Positions 24,684 to 33,014 of a stretch of DNA of 64,000 nucleotides are shown piece by piece. A model generated the notes under the pieces. That model ran no database searches. It saw only the letters and a list, made by a program, of their open reading frames with translations, and was not told the origin of the DNA. A program made the translations under genes and the position numbers. Numbering within the stretch: position 1 is the stretch's first letter; the number at the start of each line of letters is the position of its first letter. The stretch comes from an uncultured Clostridia bacterium (GTDB lineage: Bacteria; Bacillota; Clostridia; Oscillospirales; Ruminococcaceae): contig CANQHA010000001.1 in NCBI GenBank assembly GCA_947623585.1, forward strand, positions 248,001-312,000. The letters run 5' to 3'.

Positions 24684-25382
24684 CTACCTTTTCATGTTGA
24701 TTATCGCGCGGTTGACCTTTTCGTAAGCGCCTCTCGGCAGCGGAACGGTTCCTCCGCCTTTGAGATATACCTCGGTTTTTGTCACCCTTGTTATAAAGCC
24801 AAGGTTCACGATATACGACCTCCCGACGCGGATAAACCGTTCATCAAGCTCGGCCTCAATCTCTTTGAGCGGCATTTTGAGCGTATAATCCCGCTCGGCA
24901 TGAACGGTGACATAGTTTTTGATCACTTCAATATATTTTATATCGCATATCGGCACCAGCGCGGTCTCGTCGGGAGTCTCCAAAACGAGCTTCTTGCCGT
25001 CGTCCGAAATCTTCTCGACCGCCCTTGACAGCACCGAAAACAGCTTCTCGCGATCGACGGGCTTCAAAAGATAATGCAGCGCCGCGACGTCATAACCCTC
25101 GGCGATGTAGTCGGAATACGCGGTGATAAATATTATCTGCGAAAGCCGGTTGCCGTTCTGCCTAAGCCTTTTGGCAAGCTCGACGCCGCTCATTCCGGAC
25201 ATCTCGATATCAAGAAGAAGTATGTCGGGCGGGTTGTCCTCGTATTCAAATAATAGCGCCTCGGCGGAGGGGCATTCTCGCACGGAGATTTCAGCCCCTG
25301 AGCGCTTTGACCACTCAAAGACAAGGGCTTTTATGTATTCGCGCTCGGCGGCGCTGTCGTCGCAAAGTGTAAAGTTAAGCAT
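24684..25382 (-). CDS. LytTR-family response regulator
   Basis: 232 aa. Receiver domain (residues 1-120) with acidic pair CDD, phospho-acceptor LLLDIEMSG (about 56) and the YLLKPVD lysine motif. LytTR DNA-binding domain (about 135-232) with KYIEVIKNYVTVH and FIRVGRSYIVNL. LytTR regulators often control export and peptide genes by binding direct repeats. The ATG at 25382 is 8 nt after AAGGAG; the longer in-frame reading runs into a recombinase remnant and is rejected. Confidence 0.9.
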   Translation of the reverse strand: MLNFTLCDDSAAEREYIKALVFEWSKRSGAEISVRECPSAEALLFEYEDNPPDILLLDIEMSGMSGVELAKRLRQNGNRLSQIIFITAYSDYIAEGYDVAALHYLLKPVDREKLFSVLSRAVEKISDDGKKLVLETPDETALVPICDIKYIEVIKNYVTVHAERDYTLKMPLKEIEAELDERFIRVGRSYIVNLGFITRVTKTEVYLKGGGTVPLPRGAYEKVNRAIINMKR

Positions 25383-25473
25383 GGTGGAACTCCTTGGGGG
25401 TGATAAAATGATTGTAGCATATTTAAGCGGGGAAATCAAGGAAAATGAGATTGAATTCGGAATGGGAGAAATG

Positions 25474-25617
25474 TACTCCGACACCACGAAGCTGACCGCC
25501 AAAATGCTCAACACGCTGATTGAAAAGATAGTCGTACACGAAGCCGTTAAAGATTTCGACGGTACCAGAGCCCAAGAAATCGAAATATTTTACTGATTCG
25601 TAGGTAAAACTGATTGA
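25474..25617 (+). pseudogene. 3' remnant of a large serine recombinase
   Basis: Closely matches the 3' end of the recombinase at 39265-40515. LTAKMLNTLIEKIVVHEAVK reads almost as LTAEMLNTLIEKIVVHEAVK there. Only the last 45 or so codons remain, and one codon is a stop (TAC TGA where the relative has TAC CGA). It is directly followed by repeat R2, like a scar left by a lost element. Confidence 0.8.
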
Positions 25618-25627
25618 AATGCTGGCC

Positions 25628-25779
25628 GCGACCGGAGGCTGCTCGCCCCATGAACGCGGGGTTTTGTCTGCGAAACAACCGAGGCAATCGTTGCCGCCGA
25701 GGGCAGCCACGCAGCTACAAAACCAGCTTTCATTGGACTCTCGCAACCCTTATAGAAAAAGGCTTGACCGAAAACTTTT
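25628..25779. repeat. Dispersed repeat R2, copy 2
   Basis: About 152 bp nearly identical to 10272-10425, same orientation, ending with the variant hairpin CTTATAGAAAAAGG and CCGAAAACTTTT. It lies between the recombinase remnant and the hemW stop codon. Confidence 0.8.
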
Positions 25780-25807
25780 AATTATAGAACACTACCCCAA
25801 AAATGCT

Positions 25808-26914
25808 TCAATGTTGAGAATCAATGAGCGCGGAAATTATGCCGTTTGACACCAAAAATCCGTTCAGCGTTAAAAACGCCCTATCGCCCGCGATATGCAT
25901 AAGCCCGGCGCGGGTGTAAAGCTCCGCTGCTCGCAAAAAACTTTTTGAGCTGCCGCCGAGGGCGTCTATCCGCTTTAGCGATATGCCGCGAACGAGCCTC
26001 AGACCGAGCATGATGTACTCCGAAAGCAGGTCGGGGCTGTCGTCCTCCGAAACGGTTTTTTGCAGCGGCGAGCTTATGAAGCCGTCGATGTCCTCGGGCA
26101 CGAAAAACCTTTTGCCGCCAAAAAACGAGTGCGCCGAGGCCCCGAAGCCGATATAAGGCTCGCCGGTCCAGTATTTCAAATTGTGGCGCGACTCATACCC
26201 CGGCTTTGAAAAGTTCGATATCTCATACTGCTCAAACCCGTTTTCTCCGAGCAGCTTCGCCGCAAGAAGATACATATCGGCGGCTTCGTCGTCATCGGCA
26301 ACAAGGGCGCGTATCTTCTCACAGTCAAACGGCGTGCCCTCCTCGATTTTGAGCATATAGGCCGAGACGTGCGCGATATTAAGCCCGCACAGCTTTAAAA
26401 CCGATTCCTCAAGCGACGAAAGCATCTGCCCCGGAATTCCTATCATCAAATCACAGGAGATGTTTTTTATCCCCGCTTTTTCGGCGAGCCGCACCGCTTC
26501 GACAGCCTGCGAAAAGGTGTGTATTCTGCCGAGCATGTAAAGCTCGTCGTCTTTACAGCTTTGAACGCCGAAGGAAATTCTGTTCACCCCGACTCTGCGA
26601 TAAGCCTCTAACTTTTCAAGCGACACCGTCCCCGGATTGGCTTCAATGCTTATTTCTGCGTCTTCTGAAAGAGAGAAATTCTCACGCACTGCAAAAAGAA
26701 TTTTTGCCATATCTTTCTCGGAAAGAAGCGACGGGGTTCCGCCGCCGAGATATACGGTGTCAACCTTTTCACCTTTACAGCCGGAGTTTTCGATGTTTCT
26801 CACGACCGCTTCGGCATAAGCGGAAATTTTGCCCTCATCGGCTATCGACGAGCAAAAATCGCAGTAGCCGCAGCGCTTCAGGCAAAAAGGTATGTGGATA
26901 TAGATCCCGAGCAA
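25808..26914 (-). CDS. hemW: HemW-type radical SAM protein (heme chaperone)
   Basis: 368 aa. The radical-SAM cluster motif is CLKRCGYC with the extra Cys of HemW (CDFCSS), after IYIHIPFC near residue 3. VYLGGGTPSLL and SIEANPGT follow; the HemN C-terminal domain carries LKYWTGEPYIGFGASAHSF. HemW proteins were long called oxygen-independent coproporphyrinogen oxidases but deliver heme in tested species. The TTG at 26914 is 7 nt after GGGGAGG and gives a family-like length; the longer reading starts in intergenic DNA. Often next to lepA in Firmicutes; here it is separate. Confidence 0.92.
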   Translation of the reverse strand: MLGIYIHIPFCLKRCGYCDFCSSIADEGKISAYAEAVVRNIENSGCKGEKVDTVYLGGGTPSLLSEKDMAKILFAVRENFSLSEDAEISIEANPGTVSLEKLEAYRRVGVNRISFGVQSCKDDELYMLGRIHTFSQAVEAVRLAEKAGIKNISCDLMIGIPGQMLSSLEESVLKLCGLNIAHVSAYMLKIEEGTPFDCEKIRALVADDDEAADMYLLAAKLLGENGFEQYEISNFSKPGYESRHNLKYWTGEPYIGFGASAHSFFGGKRFFVPEDIDGFISSPLQKTVSEDDSPDLLSEYIMLGLRLVRGISLKRIDALGGSSKSFLRAAELYTRAGLMHIAGDRAFLTLNGFLVSNGIISALIDSQH

Positions 26915-27037
26915 CGCTCCCGCCTCCCCTTTTGTGATGATTAAAATAATAGCATAAAGCGGCGGGGAATGCAAGGTGAGAAAATAGGTATTTCGGGGAG
27001 CATCTCAAATCGTATGGAGCACCTTTCATGCGGGCCT

Positions 27038-27112
27038 TCCCCACACTTAAAGACCCCCAATACCCCACTCTTACAATACAATTGCCCTCGCATTTTTAAT
27101 GTGGGGGCCTTA
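27038..27112. repeat. R4 element with terminator-like hairpin
   Basis: CCCCACACTTA, CTTACAATA and a hairpin GCCCTCGCA/TGTGGGGGC (27084-27092, 27100-27108) repeat the layout of 20041-20103. It lies between divergent hemW and the XRE-TPR gene. No gene is seen in 26915-27229. Confidence 0.5.
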
Positions 27113-27169
27113 TTATGCTTAACAAACATTCCTTACTTTCCGCTGCATTTCAACGAAACGCTTCTCCCC

Positions 27170-27198
27170 TTGCAATCCTGTCGCTTTTGCGCTATAAT
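27170..27198 (+). promoter_or_regulatory. Promoter of the XRE-TPR regulator gene
   Basis: TTGCAA (27170-27175), 17-nt spacer, TATAAT (27193-27198). Confidence 0.75.
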
Positions 27199-27229
27199 TT
27201 TAACATCACATATCGAAAGGCTGGTTTTC

Positions 27230-28147
27230 ATGGCGCTTTACAACATCGGAAACTTCATAAAACAGCGGAGGGAGGAGCTTGGGATCACGCAGAACGAGCT
27301 TGCCGAGGGACTGTGCTCGCCGGTGACCCTTTCGCGAATAGAAAACGGCAGTCAAGTTCCTCACGGAAATACTCTGAGAGCATTATTGCAGCGGCTCGGC
27401 TATTCCGACGCGCTGATGTTTCAGGCGGCGGGCCGCGAGGAATTTGAAATTGCGCAGCTTAAGGTCAAAATCAGGCAGCTTTACAACACCCGCGACCGTG
27501 ATGGCGCAAGGGAGCTGTTTGCAAAGCTCGGCGAATATAAAGACTTTTTCTCGGTCAGCGACCAGCAGTTTTATGAAATAATATATGTATTATTAAATAA
27601 AGAGAACATACCCGCTCCCAAAGCGGCAGAGATGTTGGAAAACGCTATCCGACTTACACATCCGAATTATCGAAGAGATAATCCTCCAAAAGTCCTTTGC
27701 TATGAAGAATCTTTAGCCATGATTAACATTGCTGTTTTTCTTGACATGGGCGGAGAAAGAGATAATGCCATTGATGTTCTATATTATTTAAAAAGATATT
27801 ATGAACAGCATTTTATAGATATAGAAAATGTAAAGAAAATGCTGCCGATGATAATGTATGATCTCTCAAAGATTCTGGGTCTTGCAGGAAGATACGACGA
27901 ATGCATAGAGGTATGTATGCAAGGAATCCGTACAGCGAGAAAAACTGCAAATTATTCTGTCATGGCTCAGACTTTGTATAATCTTTCGTGGGCGCTGGTA
28001 AAAAGAAACCGACCCTGCGACGCCGAGCCGGCTAAAAATGCCGCGATAGAGGCATACACACTGGCTGAAATTCTTCAAAACAGACCGGGCTTTCCGGAAA
28101 GGGTGAAAAAATTTATCATAGATAACTTTGGTGAAGATTCTTTGTAG
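27230..28147 (+). CDS. XRE-TPR (Rgg/PlcR-like) transcriptional regulator
   Basis: 305 aa. N-terminal helix-turn-helix (LGITQNELAEGLCSPVTLSRIENG, residues about 17-40). The rest is helical with TPR-like spacing (for example GRYDECIEVCMQGIRTARKTANYSVMAQTLYNLSW). This layout is that of RRNPP regulators that sense small exported peptides. Translation changes abruptly from GC-rich codons to AT-rich codons after about residue 115. No peptide gene was found next to it. It precedes, on the same strand, an ABC permease operon whose promoter is flanked by a palindrome. Confidence 0.8.
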   Translation: MALYNIGNFIKQRREELGITQNELAEGLCSPVTLSRIENGSQVPHGNTLRALLQRLGYSDALMFQAAGREEFEIAQLKVKIRQLYNTRDRDGARELFAKLGEYKDFFSVSDQQFYEIIYVLLNKENIPAPKAAEMLENAIRLTHPNYRRDNPPKVLCYEESLAMINIAVFLDMGGERDNAIDVLYYLKRYYEQHFIDIENVKKMLPMIMYDLSKILGLAGRYDECIEVCMQGIRTARKTANYSVMAQTLYNLSWALVKRNRPCDAEPAKNAAIEAYTLAEILQNRPGFPERVKKFIIDNFGEDSL

Positions 28148-28159
28148 TCCTTTTTTACT

Positions 28160-28196
28160 TATCGTTTCATGAAATATAAATTTTCACGAAATGATA
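28160..28196. promoter_or_regulatory. Imperfect palindrome abutting the ABC operon promoter
   Basis: TATCGTTTCATG (28160-28171) and CACGAAATGATA (28185-28196) are inverted with two mismatches, and the right half touches the -35 element. It is a good candidate operator for the XRE-TPR regulator encoded just upstream. Confidence 0.55.
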
Positions 28197-28225
28197 TTGA
28201 CAAGTATGGAAATATATGTTACACT
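28197..28225 (+). promoter_or_regulatory. Promoter of the MacB/FtsX-type ABC operon
   Basis: TTGACA (28197-28202), 17-nt spacer, TACACT (28220-28225), 29 nt before the permease start. Confidence 0.7.
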
Positions 28226-28254
28226 TTAATGTAATAAAAGAAAGAAGGTGTAAT

Positions 28255-30267
28255 ATGAAGCCGTTTGTTCAGCTTCTCAGGCAGCCGGTCAGGTTTGCCG
28301 TCGCGGTAATAATGCTCACCCTTGCGTCGGCGTTTCTTTGCCTCGGCTGGGGAGCAGTGCGCTCGGCCGCGGCTACGTCTAAAAGCATTGAGGACAGCTT
28401 TTTGACCGTTGCCGTGATAAATGACCGCCCGGGGTTTACAAACGGCGTTTATAACGAGCCTCTTGATTTTGAGCAGGAGTTCGAGCTTCGCAGCTTTTTG
28501 GAAAACAGTCCCTATCTGCGAGCGGTCTATAAAAACAAGTATTTAAGCGCAGTCTCCGACTCTTTCAAGCCGGTGCTTTCGTTTGAGTACAGCTTTTCTC
28601 CCGATGTCGCGGCTCAGTATAAGCGCGCGGTTCTGACCGTTAAGATCACCGACGTTTATAACGATGGCGGAAGCGTTCTGCTTTCGGGCGTGATAACCGG
28701 TCGGCCTGCCCTTTGCGCTGGATTTCCCGAGAGAGAAAAGATAACGATATATCTTAGTTCATTCATGCCGGGCGAGGCGGAAAAAACCGCCGACGAAATC
28801 GAGATCGGCGGGGAGTATATTATTTACACGGGCAGCTATGAAGACAACGAGCTTTACGCGCTTTACAATGCCCTTTCCTCCGACATGACGGTCACCGGCA
28901 GTCTTATTGATTATAATTATAATGATTTTTTGGAGCCGCTTTCCGAAAGCTCCGAAGCGGCGGGCGTGGTTCTGCCTCACAGTAAAAATTCCGATACGTC
29001 TTCCTCGGAAAAAGCCGTCGCGGTCTTCACGTCGCCGTCCGGTGGCACCCGTCCCGTTTACGAGAGCGATCTTGAAAACATCGGCAGAGCAAGCGCAAAC
29101 GTTGATACCGGGCTTTACGAATATGCAAAGCTCAACGAGGAGCAGTTCGGCGTCACGTTCAGCGACGAGGAAAAAAGAAATCGCGGCTATGACGGCTCGC
29201 CGATGATCCAAAAAATAGACGGCGATCTTGAATCTTTTCTTTCCGACCCCGCAAACAGCGTCTGGACGGAGAGGATACAAAACTGCGCCGAGCAATATAA
29301 TTCTCTGCCGGTCTTAGGCGTTGAAAGGCTCGAAAGCCTTTATGAATTCCACGAAAATATCATGTATATATCCTCGGGCAGAGGTTTTTCCGAGAGCGAT
29401 TACAAAAGCGGAAAAAAGGTCTGCGTTATCTCCGAGCAGGAAGCCCTTGCATCCGGGCTCAAGATCGGAGACAAAATTTCGCTCAGACTCTACAACGGCG
29501 AGCCGCCCTCAGAAAAGTGCGAAGCGCTTATATATTATTCTTCAAACGACGTTTTCGAGCCGGAGGAGTTCGAGATAATCGGGCTTTATCAAAACACCTC
29601 GGCGTTTAATCAGTCGGGCAGCGTGAGCTTCGGCGCCGACGCTGTTTTCGTTCCCAAAAAGGCATTGGACGGCATTGACGCGGCCGCCGAATATTTATCC
29701 AGCTTTACGGTAAACTATGTTATGGAAAACGGTTCGTCCGAGGCGCTTAACTCCGAGATCGCGTCTTCCGGCATGAGCCGTTACGCACGCGTTTATGACA
29801 GCGGATTTTCCGCCGTCGAACAGGTGATAAAAAGCCTCAAGCAAAGCGCTTTCGAGCTTTTTGCAGCGGCCTGCGCGGCGTTTTTGGCAGTGCTTTTTGT
29901 ATATATGGCGCTGTTTGTCAGAAAGCAAAGATTCAACGCGGGGCTTCAGCTTGCGCTCGGAGCGGGAAAAAAGCGCGCTTCGGGCTTTGTGACGGCGATC
30001 TCGATGATACCCGCCGCGGCGGCTTCGCTTTTGGGCGGAGCGATTGGCGCGGTATTTCTCAACAAAACTGTCACGGCGGCGTTCTCCGGCGTTTATGAAT
30101 CCGAGGGCATCGGCGAGGCGGCCGATCTCGGCTCAAAAATAACCGTGACCCCGGCGGCTTCTCTTCTTGCGGGGCTCGCTACGGCTGCCGTATGCTTCGC
30201 GGCGATATTTATTTTTGCAAAGCTCATGGCGAAAAAGAATCCGCTTTATTTGATGAAAAACAGGTAA
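28255..30267 (+). CDS. FtsX/MacB-type ABC transporter permease, large subunit
   Basis: 670 aa. One N-terminal membrane segment (about residues 12-35), an extracellular domain of about 500 aa, then three membrane segments in the last 130 aa. FtsX-like core QLALGAGKKRASGFV and ASLLGGAIGAVFLN are visible near the C-terminus. This is the mechanotransmission layout that acts from the outer face rather than moving substrate through the membrane. The ATG at 28255 follows AGAAGGTG; an in-frame ATG upstream (28216) lies inside the promoter. Two genes follow tightly. Confidence 0.82.
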   Translation: MKPFVQLLRQPVRFAVAVIMLTLASAFLCLGWGAVRSAAATSKSIEDSFLTVAVINDRPGFTNGVYNEPLDFEQEFELRSFLENSPYLRAVYKNKYLSAVSDSFKPVLSFEYSFSPDVAAQYKRAVLTVKITDVYNDGGSVLLSGVITGRPALCAGFPEREKITIYLSSFMPGEAEKTADEIEIGGEYIIYTGSYEDNELYALYNALSSDMTVTGSLIDYNYNDFLEPLSESSEAAGVVLPHSKNSDTSSSEKAVAVFTSPSGGTRPVYESDLENIGRASANVDTGLYEYAKLNEEQFGVTFSDEEKRNRGYDGSPMIQKIDGDLESFLSDPANSVWTERIQNCAEQYNSLPVLGVERLESLYEFHENIMYISSGRGFSESDYKSGKKVCVISEQEALASGLKIGDKISLRLYNGEPPSEKCEALIYYSSNDVFEPEEFEIIGLYQNTSAFNQSGSVSFGADAVFVPKKALDGIDAAAEYLSSFTVNYVMENGSSEALNSEIASSGMSRYARVYDSGFSAVEQVIKSLKQSAFELFAAACAAFLAVLFVYMALFVRKQRFNAGLQLALGAGKKRASGFVTAISMIPAAAASLLGGAIGAVFLNKTVTAAFSGVYESEGIGEAADLGSKITVTPAASLLAGLATAAVCFAAIFIFAKLMAKKNPLYLMKNR

Positions 30268-30271
30268 AATT

Positions 30272-31489
30272 ATGCAGCTTACATATTTGAAGTCCCGCTT
30301 TTTGAGAACATATATCTGGGCGGCGCTTTTGTGTCTTATTGCCGCGCTCGGCTGGTTTCAGTGCTTTTTTGCGGGCGTTGCCGCTCAAAAAGAACTCGAG
30401 CGAGAAAAGGCTTACGACATTCCGGTAGAGCTCGTTATAACCGACTTGGGCGGGACCTCGTCCGACCGACTCGGCATTTCGGGGGTAGAGCTGTGGGCAT
30501 TCATAAAGGACAAGGAAAACGTGACCGACCTTTGGATAATCCCACGCGACCTGAGACCCTATTTCGGCGAGCTGCGCGTGAAGACCTCTCTTTATTACAA
30601 AAGCGGGGAAATGAGCGGGCGGCTTATAGGGCTCACCGACCTTAACGCCGAGGAAGCCCTGCGCGGAGCCGAGATAGTCTTTTCGGACGGCGAAGACGCC
30701 GACTTTGAAAGCTCGAAAAGCCCTCAAATCATAGTTTCGGAACGCTTTTTTGAGAAGCTGCGCGATGAAAGCGGCGGGATATCCGAGGCAAGCGTCGCCG
30801 TCGGAACCGACAGCGGGCTGCAAAATGCTTTTGAGCTTGCCGTTAAGCCGACGGGATATTATACCGGACTTTCGACCGACGATATATACTGCTCATGGAA
30901 TTTGGCGGCGGATATTATCAGAAGCCTCGGCGAGGAGCCATATGCCGACAGTATTTCGGCGACGGTAAAAGACAACGGCGAGCTTGACGCTTTAAAAGAG
31001 GATCTGAGCTATTACTTCACCGAAGCCGATCCGACCGAGACGCCTAAGCGAAATCCTAACGCCGTCGCGCTGTATTATTATAAAAACGCCGCGGTGATAC
31101 ATGACGAGCTGATGCGAAACACTCTTATGACGCTTGAGCGAAACATCGCCGTTCTGAACGGGCTTTTCCCGATAACGGCTGCGCTTGAATGTCTTGTTTC
31201 GGCAGCGGCGGCATATTTTTACATTGCGCTTCGCAGGCGCGACGTTGCGATAATGCGAAGCCTCGGAACAAAAAGCGCCTTTGTGATAGCGATTACGGCG
31301 GCAGAAATGTTTGTTATATGCGCGGCGGCGTTTGCGCTTTCTCTTGCGGCCGCTGCGGCAATACCCATATGCGAGATAAAAATATCCTCTATACTTTTGG
31401 TCGAGCTGTCCGCCCTGCTTGGCGGCGTTGTTTCGGCTGGCGTTCTGACCCGCAGGGGCGGCATTGAAATACTGAAGGAGAATGACTGA
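30272..31489 (+). CDS. FtsX/MacB-type ABC transporter permease, second subunit
   Basis: 405 aa. One N-terminal membrane segment (about 10-30), an extracellular domain of about 270 aa, and three C-terminal membrane segments. FtsX-like features are YIALRRRDVAIMRSLGTK and the closing GGIEILKEND. It starts 4 nt after the first permease and its stop codon shares one base with the ATPase start. The two permeases would form a heterodimer. Confidence 0.8.
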   Translation: MQLTYLKSRFLRTYIWAALLCLIAALGWFQCFFAGVAAQKELEREKAYDIPVELVITDLGGTSSDRLGISGVELWAFIKDKENVTDLWIIPRDLRPYFGELRVKTSLYYKSGEMSGRLIGLTDLNAEEALRGAEIVFSDGEDADFESSKSPQIIVSERFFEKLRDESGGISEASVAVGTDSGLQNAFELAVKPTGYYTGLSTDDIYCSWNLAADIIRSLGEEPYADSISATVKDNGELDALKEDLSYYFTEADPTETPKRNPNAVALYYYKNAAVIHDELMRNTLMTLERNIAVLNGLFPITAALECLVSAAAAYFYIALRRRDVAIMRSLGTKSAFVIAITAAEMFVICAAAFALSLAAAAAIPICEIKISSILLVELSALLGGVVSAGVLTRRGGIEILKEND

Positions 31490-32166
31490 TGCTTCTTTCG
31501 CTTAACGATGTTTCTTTTTCATACCGGACAAAATATCAAACGGTGAACGCCGTAAAAAATGTTTCCTGCGAATTTGAGGCGGGCAGGCTTTATGCTGTCG
31601 TCGGAAAAAGCGGGAGCGGCAAAACCACGCTTTTAAGCCTTATGGCGGGGCTTGCCCGACCCGACGGCGGGGCGATAAGCGTTGACGGAAAGGATCTTTT
31701 AAGCCTTGACCCGGACGCTTACAGGCGCGATACAGTCAGTATAATTTATCAGAACTTTAACCTGTTCCCGCTGCTGACGGTCCTTGAAAACGTGATGTAT
31801 CCGCTCGGGCTCAACAAAACGCCGAAGCAGGAAGCGCTCAAAATCGCCGTGGAGGTCATCAAAAAGGTCGGGCTCGACGAAAGCTACTGCAAGCGTCTGC
31901 CTTCAATGCTTTCGGGCGGAGAACAGCAGCGCGTGGCGATCGCAAGGGCCTTGGCGACGGGCGCTCAGACTATCCTCGCCGACGAGCCGACGGGAAACCT
32001 CGACTCGGAAAACACCGAGAATATCATCGGCCTATTGACGTCGCTCGCGCACGGCGAAAACCGCTGCGTGATTGTCGTGACTCACGACCAAAACGTCGCC
32101 GACGCCGCCGACACCGTTTACCGAATGGACAGCGGAAGGCTGACAGAGGAAGCTCGCGAAATCTGA
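31489..32166 (+). CDS. ABC transporter ATP-binding protein (MacB/LolD type)
   Basis: 225 aa. Walker A GKSGSGKTT (about residue 38), Q-loop IYQNFNLFPLL, signature LSGGEQQRVAIARA, Walker B ILADEPTGNLD and H-loop VVTHDQ. The DEPTGNLDS form marks the MacB/LolD/BceA clade. It partners the two FtsX-type permeases. The orphan adaptor lipoprotein at 17.5 kb is a possible fourth component, by family analogy only. Confidence 0.92.
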   Translation: MLLSLNDVSFSYRTKYQTVNAVKNVSCEFEAGRLYAVVGKSGSGKTTLLSLMAGLARPDGGAISVDGKDLLSLDPDAYRRDTVSIIYQNFNLFPLLTVLENVMYPLGLNKTPKQEALKIAVEVIKKVGLDESYCKRLPSMLSGGEQQRVAIARALATGAQTILADEPTGNLDSENTENIIGLLTSLAHGENRCVIVVTHDQNVADAADTVYRMDSGRLTEEAREI

Positions 32167-32198
32167 GAATCGGCCGAAATAAATCGCCTAAACATTGC

Positions 32199-32249
32199 AA
32201 CCCCCTTTGCCTTGAGCGCAACAAAGCGCCGATGCAGCAGAGGGGGGTT
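32199..32249. terminator. Hairpin after the ABC operon
   Basis: AACCCCCTTTGC pairs with GCAGAGGGGGGTT across a loop that can itself fold. A weak T-rich tail makes termination uncertain. Confidence 0.4.
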
Positions 32250-32269
32250 CTGCGTCCCGAGGGCAACAT

Positions 32270-32381
32270 GGGTTTTGGGTTTCTTTTTAAGTATGATTTG
32301 TGAATAGAAAAGAGCAAGATTCTACCGCGGGGCCAAATTTGGCTGCGCGGAATCTTGTTGAGGAGTGCCTTCCCCAAACCC
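32270..32381. repeat. Nested inverted repeats in the convergent intergenic region
   Basis: An outer pair GGGTTTTGGG/CCCCAAACCC encloses an inner pair CAAGATTC/GAATCTTG (32315-32357), which contains CCGCG/CGCGG and the palindrome GCCAAATTTGGC. No gene was found in 32167-33014. Confidence 0.55.
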
Positions 32382-32391
32382 AGCTTAATAT

Positions 32392-32433
32392 AAAAATATA
32401 CCAACGTGCCAAATTGATACGTTGGTATTTTTA
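32392..32433. terminator. Bidirectional terminator
   Basis: ATACCAACGT/ACGTTGGTAT stem with T-run on the plus side (TATTTTTAT) and a matching A-run before it. Confidence 0.75.
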
Positions 32434-32599
32434 TGCTCAAATTATTTTCGTCACCGTTGGTTTTCTCAATTTTATGTGTTGCTGAGGCGGCAACAGCCGC
32501 TAAAAATTGCACAATAAAGCAATCATAAACTTCTTGTGATTTGTACCAAACGGAGAAATTTTGGCGTTTAGGCAAACTTTTTTTAGAAAGTACCCTGAT

Positions 32600-32845
32600 T
32601 TTTGCGAAAAAATGTACGTTGTACTGTGGGAGGGGCGCACGACTCTGTTAATAAAAATTTTACAATCTGGAAAGATCCATTCGCTGAAAAAGTCCGTTTA
32701 GTGTGAACTGAAAAAATATTTGATCGGATACCTGCTTTTCGTTTGAAAATTGTACGTTATAAGATGGGGAGGATAAATCATGTTCATATAAAATTCAAAT
32801 TTAGGGTGTCACCATTTACGCAAAAAATGTACGTTGTAAAGTGAA
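32600..32845 (+). repeat. Three direct repeats around TGTACGTT
   Basis: TGTACGTTGTACTGTGGGAGG (the shared part is 8-22 nt) starts at 32613, with relatives at 32751 and 32828. Consensus: A-rich run, TGTACGTTRTAA, a few bases, TG, purines, GGA. Spacing is 138 and 77 nt. The first also opens a 29-codon frame (MYVVLWEGRTTLL), the others only 5-8 codons. Confidence 0.6.
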
Positions 32846-33014
32846 AGGATGACAAATACTCATAAAGCATGACAACATTCAGCGCATCCAATCAGGAATC
32901 CAAAACGGCCTATCCCCGCAATTCGCAGGAATAGGCAGTTTTATTATATGTTTTATTATTCCACCGAGCGGCAGATAACATGCTTTAGCAAAAACTTTTT
33001 ATATTATAAATCCC

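Noticed and set aside
25383..25514. N-terminal extension of the LytTR regulator
   Set aside because: It lies in the recombinase remnant on the opposite strand; the ATG at 25382 has AAGGAG at the right distance and starts a complete receiver domain.
28216..28254. Upstream ATG (28216) as start of the large permease
   Set aside because: It overlaps the -10 element and lacks a ribosome site; the ATG at 28255 follows AGAAGGTG.
32611..32700. 29-codon frame starting at the first TGTACGTT repeat as a leader peptide gene
   Set aside because: The other two repeats stop after 5-8 codons, and no ribosome site precedes the first ATG, so a shared DNA element is more likely than a gene.
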